The notes under the pieces: model-generated
What the model saw: the letters and a program-made list of their open reading frames with translations, nothing else
Database searches by the model: none
Told to the model about the DNA's origin: nothing
Shown: one piece after another, positions 1 to 5,084 of the stretch
How positions within the stretch are numbered: position 1 is the stretch's first letter
Layout: the number at the start of each line of letters is the position of its first letter
Position numbers and translations under genes: made by a program
NCBI GenBank assembly: GCA_036505615.1
Contig: DASXTB010000482.1
Coordinates: forward strand, 1 to 5,622
Origin: DASXTB01 sp036505615
Lineage (GTDB): Bacteria > Acidobacteriota > UBA6911 > JACQSX01
Length of the DNA: 5,622 nucleotides
Reading direction: 5' to 3'

Positions 1-555
1 AAAACAGAATCGGAGAAGAAAATCCTTTCCGTTCTGGACGAGATGCGCACCTCGGGAAGAACCTACCTTAGCGTCCCGGTAAGCGACGGCCGGGCGCTGC
101 GTCTGCTCACTGAGGCGGTAGGTGCCAAGACGGTGGCCGAAATCGGCACATCGACCGGCTTCTCCGGTCTCTGGTTCTGCCTGGCCCTCGAGAAGACTGG
201 CGGCAAGCTCGTCACCTTCGAGATAGACGCAGGTCGGGCCGCCACAGCCCGAAAGCATTTCGAGCAGGCCGGCGTCGACCAGAGGGTTAGCGTCGTCGAA
301 GGCGACGCGCACGAAAAGGTGAAGAGTTTGAAAGGCCCGATTGACGTGGCCTTCATCGACGCAGACAAAGAGGGCTACGTGGACTATTTGCACAAGCTGC
401 TCCCGCTTGTGCGCCCCGGCGGCTTAATCTTAGCCCATAACGTCACGATGCCCGCCGTAGAGGGGTATGTCAAGGAGGTCTCTGCCAATCCCGACCTGGA
501 AACGATCTTTTACACCGAGGGAGCCGGGCTTAGCATCACATTGAAAAAGCGCTAA
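1..555 (+). CDS. SAM-dependent O-methyltransferase, 5'-truncated by window edge
   Basis: The frame is open from base 1 (184 residues to the TAA at 553-555), so the true start lies upstream. The ATG at 43 is internal, because codons before it (KTESEKKILSVLDE) already read like this family's N-terminal helix. Seen: the glycine-rich SAM-binding motif I, VAEIGTSTGFSG (133-168); an acidic residue after strand 2 (FEID, 217-228) that should bind the ribose; EGDA (298-309); FIDADKEGY (352-378); and the strand-5 motif PGGLILAHNV (415-444). This order is that of the class I, COMT/CCoAOMT-like O-methyltransferases (Methyltransf_3), cytoplasmic enzymes that methylate hydroxyls of small phenolics or similar acceptors. 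Oddity: cation-dependent members usually have Asp-Asn where this one has His-Asn (436-441), so metal use is uncertain. The substrate cannot be told. The complete family length is about 200-240 residues, so perhaps 20-50 are missing. Fold call is strong; specific reaction unknown. Confidence 0.88.
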   Translation, partial: KTESEKKILSVLDEMRTSGRTYLSVPVSDGRALRLLTEAVGAKTVAEIGTSTGFSGLWFCLALEKTGGKLVTFEIDAGRAATARKHFEQAGVDQRVSVVEGDAHEKVKSLKGPIDVAFIDADKEGYVDYLHKLLPLVRPGGLILAHNVTMPAVEGYVKEVSANPDLETIFYTEGAGLSITLKKR

Positions 556-562
556 AAGTGGA

Positions 563-700
563 ATGTTGGAAAATTTGGGAGAGATGAGTTCCCACGACGC
601 GACGCTTGCCGCTACGGCGGCAATCAGCGGAGGGAGAATCTTCACGCGGAACGTTAAGCACTATCCCATGCCGGAAGTGGCCACAATCAAGGCTTGGTAG
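563..700 (+). pseudogene. VapC-like PIN-domain toxin, C-terminal remnant
   Basis: A short open frame ends at TAG 698-700 and reads HDATLAATAAISGGRIFTRN followed by VKHYPMPEVATIKAW. This matches the C-terminal signature of VapC toxins (DALIAATAL..G..L.TRN..F....V..INPW): the third PIN acidic residue (Asp at 596-598), the alanine-rich helix, then the TRN of the active-site loop and the terminal Trp. Full VapC proteins are about 130-140 residues, and the first two acidic residues and N-terminal strands are absent. The frame could start at ATG 563, giving 45 residues, but there is no good Shine-Dalgarno and only 7 nt separate it from the methyltransferase stop. No VapB antitoxin gene is visible. 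I read it as a decayed relic of a type II toxin-antitoxin pair, not an active RNase. Family assignment rests on motif recognition over about 35 residues. Confidence 0.6.
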
Positions 701-780
701 AGTTTCAAATGCAAGAACTAGTCCTCATCGGCGTAGTACTTTAAGTACAGCGCGATCTCTTCTTCACTGCCGCTGCCGAA

Positions 781-805
781 TTTTGCGAAAGAAATTTTCG
801 CAAAA
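781..805. repeat. 25-bp palindrome upstream of comM
   Basis: Two perfect 10-bp arms, TTTTGCGAAA (781-790) and TTTCGCAAAA (796-805), are separated by GAAAT. The outer bases 778-779 and 807-808 can also pair across a single mismatch. The palindrome ends 26 bp before the comM ATG. It has no following T-run on either strand, so it is not a classical intrinsic terminator. It could be an operator or an mRNA hairpin in the comM leader. A smaller palindrome, GTACTT-T-AAGTAC, lies at 736-748. Function is not known. Confidence 0.55.
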
Positions 806-831
806 ATCCGGCCGTGCCAGTTATGTAAGAC

Positions 832-2376
832 ATGCTGGTGAAGATTCTGTCTGCGGCAGTCTGTGGCATTGACGCGCAAATTGTTGATGTGGAGGTGGAT
901 GTCACCTCCCACATGAAGGATATCTTCCATACCGTGGGCCTGCCGGATGCGGTGGTCAAGGAAAGCACCGAGCGGATCAGCGCTGCCATTCGCAACAGCG
1001 GTCTGCCGGGGCCGCTATCGGGAAAGACGACCATCAATCTGGCGCCGGCAGAGTTTCGCAAAGAGGGAAGCGGGTTTGAGCTGCCGATGGCGCTGGGGAT
1101 TCTTGGGACTACCGGAATTCTCAAGGAAGAAAACCTCGCCGGATGGCTGGTAGTAGGAGAGCTGTCGCTGGACGGCAAGGTGCGGCCTGTCAAGGGGGTC
1201 TTGCCGATTGCCATGGCGGCCCGCGGCGCTCAAATTGCCAGGGTGGTAGTTCCGGAAGCCAACGCGCCCGAGGCGGCAGTCGTCGATAGGATTGAGGTTT
1301 TTCCAGTGGCTAAGCTGCGCCAAGCTCTAGAGCTCTTGAACGCGGCGCCAGAAGATCGTCCCAAAGCATTTGTGATGGACCGGCGCTCCTTGTTCAATAC
1401 CGAGCGCGGCAGCCGCGGCGACTTTGCCGAGGTCAAGGGACAATTGCACGTCAAGCGCGCGCTGGAAGTGGCCACCGCCGGCGGGCACAATCTGCTGATG
1501 CTCGGACCTCCTGGTTCCGGCAAGACCATGCTGGCTCGCCGCATCCCAAGCATTTTGCCGGCAATCAGTTTTGCCGAGGCGCTGGAGACAAGCAAGATTC
1601 ACAGCGTATGCGGCATGCTCAACGGAGTGGGAATTGTCGGCCATCGGCCTTTTCGCTCGCCCCACCATACCATCAGCCACGCCGGCCTGGTCGGCGGAGG
1701 AAGGATCCCGCGCCCCGGTGAGGTGAGCTTGGCGCACAACGGCGTGTTGTTTCTGGACGAACTTCCCGAATTTCATCGCCACGTTCTGGAAGTGCTTCGC
1801 CAGCCGCTGGAAGACCAACAGGTGACGATCAGCCGCGCCAGCATGAGCCTTACATTTCCGGCGAAGTTCATGCTTGTGGCGGCGATGAATCCCTGTCCTT
1901 GTGGATATCGAGGCTCGCATCTTAAGGAATGCCGCTGCTCGATGGCGCAGATTGAGTGGTATCGCTCCCGTATCTCCGGTCCGCTGCTGGATCGCATCGA
2001 CATTCATGTGGAAGTCCCGGAAGTGAAATACGAAGAGATCAGCAGCCGCGCCCGCGGCGAAACGTCTGCCACGATTCGCAGCCGAGTGGAAGCTGCGCGG
2101 GCGCTGCAATGGAAACGAATGGCCTCAGACAGTATTTACTGCAACACCCAAATGGGCCCGGCGGAGATTGAAAAGTACTGTGCGCTGGATGAGTCGGGCA
2201 AAACGATGATGCAGACGGCGATCAAGAGATACGGCTTCAGCGCCCGCGCCTACAACCGAACACTGAAGGTAGCTCGCACTATTGCAGATCTGGAACAGTC
2301 TGAGTCCATTCAAGCGCAGCATCTGAGCGAAGCGATCCAGTATCGCGTGCTCGATCGGGAGCTGGAAATTGTGTAA
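832..2376 (+). CDS. comM: ComM/YifB family Mg-chelatase-like AAA+ ATPase
   Basis: Full-length (514 residues; the family is about 500-510). The N-terminus MLVKILSAAVCGIDAQIV starts the ChlI-type S5-like domain (residues 1 to about 145, including VGLPDAVVKES and INLAPAEFRKEG). The AAA+ core has Walker A GPPGSGKT (225-232), the PFRSPHHTIS motif, Walker B VLFLDE (305-310), paired cysteines CPC and CRC (355, 357, 367, 369) and LLDRIDIHV (385-393). The C-terminal Mg_chelatase_C domain has GFSARAYNRTLKVARTIADL (468-487). Known for the family: ComM is a hexameric helicase that drives branch migration of incoming ssDNA during natural transformation; it is not a real magnesium chelatase subunit. The start is fixed because an in-frame TAA lies at 826-828, six bases before the ATG; the Shine-Dalgarno is weak. 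It is followed directly by a small ORF and a coiled-coil gene on the same strand. No other competence gene is visible. All key motifs look intact. Confidence 0.95.
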   Translation: MLVKILSAAVCGIDAQIVDVEVDVTSHMKDIFHTVGLPDAVVKESTERISAAIRNSGLPGPLSGKTTINLAPAEFRKEGSGFELPMALGILGTTGILKEENLAGWLVVGELSLDGKVRPVKGVLPIAMAARGAQIARVVVPEANAPEAAVVDRIEVFPVAKLRQALELLNAAPEDRPKAFVMDRRSLFNTERGSRGDFAEVKGQLHVKRALEVATAGGHNLLMLGPPGSGKTMLARRIPSILPAISFAEALETSKIHSVCGMLNGVGIVGHRPFRSPHHTISHAGLVGGGRIPRPGEVSLAHNGVLFLDELPEFHRHVLEVLRQPLEDQQVTISRASMSLTFPAKFMLVAAMNPCPCGYRGSHLKECRCSMAQIEWYRSRISGPLLDRIDIHVEVPEVKYEEISSRARGETSATIRSRVEAARALQWKRMASDSIYCNTQMGPAEIEKYCALDESGKTMMQTAIKRYGFSARAYNRTLKVARTIADLEQSESIQAQHLSEAIQYRVLDRELEIV

Positions 2377-2472
2377 ATGGCGAATGACGAATTTCGAATT
2401 GCGGCAGATTTCTCAAAGGAAGCTCTTGAAGTCCTTTTGATGGCATTGGTGAAGACGTTTGAGCTAAGCTAA
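2377..2472 (+). CDS. possible 31-residue small protein abutting comM
   Basis: The comM stop TAA (2374-2376) is directly followed by ATG (2377). The frame runs 31 codons to TAA 2470-2472, and the next gene starts 4 nt later at 2477. The peptide begins MANDEFRIAADFSKEALEV and ends LLMALVKTFELS; it could form one amphipathic helix and has no recognised domain. The arrangement would allow translation by re-initiation after comM termination, since no separate Shine-Dalgarno is seen. Against it: short length, and the first 25 bases (GCGAATGACGAATTTCG and on) resemble low-complexity GAATT/CGAATT spacer sequence. Treat as a candidate only. Confidence 0.25.
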   Translation: MANDEFRIAADFSKEALEVLLMALVKTFELS

Positions 2473-2476
2473 ATCG

Positions 2477-2836
2477 ATGGATCCTGAAGAGCGATTTGAA
2501 CGAATCGAGCGGCAGATGGAATTTATTGTCAACCAGCAGGCGGAAAACTCCGCCACCATCGCCCGCCATTCCGAGCAAATTAAACAGCTGGGTGACTTTC
2601 TTCTTCAGACCGCCCGATTTGTTGAAGGCTTCGCTCGGCGTACCGACGAGCACATTAATGAGCTGATCGATGCTCAACTGCGAATCGATGATCGTGTCAG
2701 TAAATTGATCGAAGCGCAGCACGGCGCCGACGAGAGAATCAATCGCTTGGCCGCAGCCCAGCAACGGACAGAAGAGCGAATACACATCCTCATCAATGTA
2801 GTCGAACGCTACTTTTCTAACGGTAAGCGGCAATAG
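2477..2836 (+). CDS. Small coiled-coil hypothetical protein with 14-residue repeats
   Basis: A 119-residue, highly charged, probably cytoplasmic all-helical protein. It starts MDPEERFERIERQMEFIVNQ and has no signal peptide, Cys or Trp. Residues 55-110 form four tandem 14-residue units (two heptads each): R55-L68, R69-H82, G83-Q96, R97-E110. Each has the pattern R-x-D/E-E/D-R/H-I/V-x-x-L-I/A-x-A/V-Q/V, with hydrophobic residues at heptad core positions, ending in INVVERYF. This predicts a long parallel coiled coil or trimer. I associate similar short proteins with Acidobacteriota genomes, where they are annotated as hypothetical; no molecular role is known to me. The start is the first ATG after TAA 2470-2472, with no clear Shine-Dalgarno, so coupling to upstream translation is possible. 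It lies 100 bp downstream of comM on the same strand, but a functional link is unproven. A long open frame on the opposite strand (2279-2887) is its antisense shadow. Confidence 0.7.
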   Translation: MDPEERFERIERQMEFIVNQQAENSATIARHSEQIKQLGDFLLQTARFVEGFARRTDEHINELIDAQLRIDDRVSKLIEAQHGADERINRLAAAQQRTEERIHILINVVERYFSNGKRQ

Positions 2837-3283
2837 CGCTCTTCGGAACCCAGTCGGATTTTCGGTTTCTCCAAGACAGTCCTCCATGCAGGCCGAGAAT
2901 CAACTCGCTGGATCGCCCAACGGCTGCGAACTCCCCTAGGGCTGTCTACATGAAGACCGCATCTAAAAATGCTGGATCTGCCCGATTGATTTACACTCGC
3001 TGGCGGGATCTAACCTCCGAATGCTAAATAAAATTTAAGTTATTTTAAGTAAGGCAACTTACCTAAGAAGAAACATTTCAGTCGGATGTTCCACCCAGGC
3101 ATCATATCATTTCTGGCCCAGGATATTGGCAAAGGCCAGATCCGATTCTCAATTGCCGCCAATGGGAACCTTTACATCTGTCACCAATAGAGGAGCATTT
3201 CTACTTTTTGGCAGCGAATTTGAAGATAGTTCTTGGAATAGTTTCTTGAATAAAGTGGAAAAAGAAATGTACGGAATAAGTTG
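2837..3283. other. 447-bp stretch without a convincing gene; A+T-rich from about 3020
   Basis: No frame here is long or family-like. The longest open pieces on + are 2950-3027 (25 codons) and 3086-3190 (34 codons, beginning MFHPGIISFLAQD), neither with a Shine-Dalgarno. The first 170 bases resemble the flanking G+C; from about 3020 the sequence turns A+T-rich (for example around 3026-3050, where TTAAGT occurs twice ten bases apart, at 3035 and 3045). A perfect 8-bp palindrome, CCCTAGGG, is at 2934-2941. The 3' part should hold the promoter of the membrane-protein gene at 3284, but I cannot point to a good -35/-10 pair. No strong terminator after 2836 was seen. Confidence 0.5.
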
Positions 3284-3637
3284 ATGATGTCAGAAAATTT
3301 ATCAGAAAAATCACTAAACATTGTTCATTTATTCATAAGATCAGTCACAATCATTAATTTAACACTTATATTCTTGGGCGATTTATTAATGGTTAACAAA
3401 ATATTTCAAGGAAGTAAAAGGGGATTATTTCTCAGCCGATGGTTAGCGATTTCGTCCCTAGTTGTAGTTCTATGCTTAGCTTTCGAATATGTTGTAATGC
3501 TTAAAAGTGAGAAATTAGCCCCGTTGACATTACAAAATAAGAAACCTTTATTAATCGATTCAGCTTTTTTTATTTGTCTTTTTATAATGTGGGTTTATCT
3601 TATCATTCATTTTCTGCGCCTCAGACTGCTCCTCTGA
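3284..3637 (+). CDS. Small A+T-rich three-helix membrane protein, unknown function
   Basis: A 117-residue frame ending TGA 3635-3637. The start is chosen at ATG 3284 because GGAA (3273-3276) sits 7 nt upstream; TTG 3281 and ATG 3287 are alternatives. Hydrophobic segments suggest three transmembrane helices at about residues 20-37 (VTIINLTLIFLGDLLMV), 54-73 (LAISSLVVVLCLAFEYVVML) and 91-111 (around DSAFFICLFIMWVYLIIHF). Basic loops (KIFQGSKRG, 39-47; KK at 86-87) and a basic tail (RLRLLL) flank them. There is no cleavable signal peptide, catalytic motif or family that I recognise. Codons are strongly A/T-ending (many ATT, TTA, AAA), unlike comM or the transposase, consistent with horizontal acquisition. 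It stands alone: no same-strand partner within the A+T-rich stretch, and a convergent transposase downstream. Small multi-helix membrane proteins can be immunity or effector components, but nothing here proves that. Confidence 0.6.
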   Translation: MMSENLSEKSLNIVHLFIRSVTIINLTLIFLGDLLMVNKIFQGSKRGLFLSRWLAISSLVVVLCLAFEYVVMLKSEKLAPLTLQNKKPLLIDSAFFICLFIMWVYLIIHFLRLRLLL

Positions 3638-3645
3638 CCGAAGGA

Positions 3646-3690
3646 CTGGCAAACTAATGGTGATCCGAACCAACCGAGTTAACTTGCCAG
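3646..3690. repeat. Inverted repeat in the convergent intergenic region
   Basis: Perfect 7-bp arms CTGGCAA (3646-3652) and TTGCCAG (3684-3690) flank a 31-nt loop, between the + strand membrane-protein gene and the - strand transposase. A second hairpin, AGCCGC (3709-3714) with GCGGCT (3723-3728) and an 8-nt loop, follows. Either could help end transcription from one side, but neither has a T-run. No tRNA or transposon end could be recognised in 3638-3773. Confidence 0.25.
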
Positions 3691-3773
3691 AACAGCATCG
3701 TTACGTTCAGCCGCGAAGTAGAGCGGCTAGATGCCTGTCACGGCGGAATGAAATGAATTCGGTTAAGAAGACT

Positions 3774-4988
3774 TTAGGCGCGGATAAGTAGTGTTTTCCG
3801 GGCGATTGGATGACACCGGATTTCAGGGAGATGCGCGGTTTGTAAGGCTATTAGTTGCAGCTTGACCTTTGACGATTCGCTGGATGTGGAGGCTACAGGG
3901 CATCGCTTCACGCCAGCGTCGATGGCGGGCTTACAGAAAACGTGAAGCAGGGCTTTTAGTCCCCACAGAGCAGCAGGTTTTTCAATTCTCGGGATGACGC
4001 ACACGGGCGACAATCTGGCGCACGCCGCGTGGCGCACACCGCGCGTCTCACATTCCCTGCTGAAGGCACTTTTGCCACGCCAAGTCACATATTGAGGTCC
4101 GTTGTCGGTGAGAATCTGTTCGGGAGCCGTGAAACTGGCAATCTCAGAACGGAAGACTTCAATGACCAAAGCCGTCGACGCAGTGGCATGCAGGCCGAAG
4201 CTGACGATAAATCGGCTGTGGTCGTCCATGAAGGCGACTAGATGGACGCGCCGATTCTGCCGCTTGAGCACAAAGGTAAAAATATCGGTCTGCCACAGAC
4301 TGTTGCACTTGACCCCTTCAAAACGTCGGATCACCGGTTCCGGGTGCGATTTGCTGGCAATCTCTTCGCATTGGTATCCGGCCTCCTTCAGGACATAGGC
4401 TACCGATGCGGCGCTGGCTCCAAGACCGGAGGCGCGCGCCAGCACATCGCTGATGCGCTGGCATCCCCAGTCGGGATTGTCAGCCTTCAGCATTAAGATA
4501 GCGCGTTGAGTGGCTTGCGGCAGACGACTCACTTTGTCTCTGCCGCGCTGTCCTGGCATCAGACCGGCCGGCCCGTCCTGTTCAAACCGTTGCTTCCAGG
4601 CGTACAGCGTGTGCTTGGAGATGCCTACCAGCGCTTCAAACTCGCCTCCGGACAACCCGCTCCGCCGCCACGTATCCAACAGCAATAGCCGCTGCTCTGC
4701 AGAAAGTGCTCTGCCACTGATGCTTTGCTCTTTGACCACGAGCCGCCGCGTTCTGGCCCGGCCGCCCGACAGCCGTGGAAGTCTCGGCAGTTCATCAAGC
4801 AGTTCGACGGCTCCGTCGTTCTCCCGCTGTTCGTCAGCTGCACTGGCTGCTGATTCCGAGCGGCTGTCCTGCTCGCCCCCTCCGAGCGCTTCGGCCGCAA
4901 CGCCTGCCTCTGGCGTTGGCCCTGCTGCACCTGAGATACTTTCAATGGGGTCGGTGGGATCTTGTGGTTGCTTGACCTCTTCAGTCAT
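3774..4988 (-). CDS. IS481-like DDE (rve) transposase, C-terminal part damaged
   Basis: Read from 4988 (MTEEVKQPQ, 404 residues). An ATG at 4991 is in frame, but lies only 1 nt from the AGGAGG at 4998-4993; the second ATG, 4 nt away, fits better. Order: an acidic Ala/Gly/Ser/Glu-rich linker (1 to about 65), a basic patch (GGRARTRRLVVK), a helix-turn-helix (about 95-140, with GISKHTLYAWKQRF), a second helical DNA-binding segment (about 155-205, NPDWGCQRISDVLAR), and an integrase core with Asp235 (SLWQTD), AFMDDHSR and Asp295 (ILTDNGPQ). The family cuts and joins element ends using a D-D-E triad. After ETRGVRHA (residue 321) the family-like sequence ends: a 14-bp tandem duplication shifts the frame, the HPQT..GKIERFW block is missing (only RIEK at 334-337 recalls it), and the last 65 residues look like non-coding sequence. 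The YNFQRPHQ-type tail is absent. Probably inactive. Its Shine-Dalgarno is inside a hairpin. Confidence 0.75.
   Translation of the reverse strand: MTEEVKQPQDPTDPIESISGAAGPTPEAGVAAEALGGGEQDSRSESAASAADEQRENDGAVELLDELPRLPRLSGGRARTRRLVVKEQSISGRALSAEQRLLLLDTWRRSGLSGGEFEALVGISKHTLYAWKQRFEQDGPAGLMPGQRGRDKVSRLPQATQRAILMLKADNPDWGCQRISDVLARASGLGASAASVAYVLKEAGYQCEEIASKSHPEPVIRRFEGVKCNSLWQTDIFTFVLKRQNRRVHLVAFMDDHSRFIVSFGLHATASTALVIEVFRSEIASFTAPEQILTDNGPQYVTWRGKSAFSRECETRGVRHAACARLSPVCVIPRIEKPAALWGLKALLHVFCKPAIDAGVKRCPVASTSSESSKVKLQLIALQTAHLPEIRCHPIARKTLLIRA
4016..4043. repeat. 14-bp tandem duplication inside the transposase core
   Basis: TGGCGCACGCCGCG (4016-4029) is followed directly by TGGCGCACACCGCG (4030-4043), with one mismatch (4024 versus 4038). 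Fourteen is not a multiple of three, so it shifts the minus-strand transposase frame at residue 316. Removing one copy makes the minus strand read ETRGVRQIVARVRHPE, the expected wording for the stretch before the catalytic Glu in rve transposases. Confidence 0.8.
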
Positions 4989-4991
4989 CAT

Positions 4992-5025
4992 TCCTCCTTT
5001 GGGCTTTCCGCCCGATTAAGGAGGA
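4992..5025 (-). promoter_or_regulatory. Fold-back hairpin sequestering the transposase Shine-Dalgarno
   Basis: In the minus-strand transcript, UCCUCCUU (5025-5018) can pair perfectly with AAGGAGGA (4999-4992), which contains the ribosome-binding site just before the AUG codons. An inner stem, GGGC (5013-5010) with GCCC (5004-5001), closes a GGAAA loop. All of the Shine-Dalgarno is therefore paired. In IS10 and IS50, similar structures formed only in read-through mRNA block transposase translation. Here a weak promoter-like pair on the minus strand (TTGAGA 5055-5050, TAAATC 5033-5028, spacing 16) would start transcripts near 5021, inside the upstream arm. That part is inference. Confidence 0.6.
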
Positions 5026-5084
5026 GCGATTTACTCTACTAATTTAACCTCTCAAATGTGCAAGAATTTCGGCGAGGGAGACAC

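Larger units (their letters stand above)
3774..5055 (-). mobile_element. Degenerate insertion sequence (IS481-like), ends not defined
   Basis: The element is inferred from the transposase plus its leader. I could not find matching terminal inverted repeats or a target-site duplication. The right side lies between the transposase start and the RHS fragment (about 5026-5085). The left side is uncertain because recognisable transposase sequence stops near 4000. On + the bases 3946-3999 (AGCAGGTTTTTCAATTCTCG to GGATGACG) resemble a dispersed intergenic repeat I associate with Acidobacteriota genomes, which may mark a junction. The boundaries given are nominal. Confidence 0.35.

Noticed and set aside
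718..930. Minus-strand frame ending FGSGSEEEIALYLKYYADED
   Set aside because: The ending looks protein-like, but there is no start codon outside the comM coding region, and part of it is produced by the palindrome at 781-805.
1327..2109. 260-codon open frame on the minus strand inside comM
   Set aside because: It lies wholly within the conserved AAA+ region of comM and is Arg/Ala-rich in the way expected of an antisense frame in G+C-rich DNA.
2279..2887. 202-codon open frame on the minus strand over the end of comM and the coiled-coil gene
   Set aside because: It is antisense to comM's conserved end and to a + strand gene with clear heptad repeats. No family motif or Shine-Dalgarno was seen.
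3086..3190. 34-codon frame MFHPGIISFLAQD... in the gene-poor stretch
   Set aside because: No Shine-Dalgarno, no recognisable family, and length within chance expectation.
3660..3735. Possible tRNA (GGTTCGGATC on the minus strand resembles a T-loop)
   Set aside because: The T-stem does not pair and no acceptor or anticodon arms could be built around it.
3657..3791. 44-codon + strand frame in the convergent region
   Set aside because: Arg-rich, no motif, runs into the transposase region antisense, and no ribosome-binding site.
4510..5019. 169-codon + strand frame opposite the transposase
   Set aside because: Ser/Pro/Arg-rich antisense shadow of the transposase N-terminus and HTH region.
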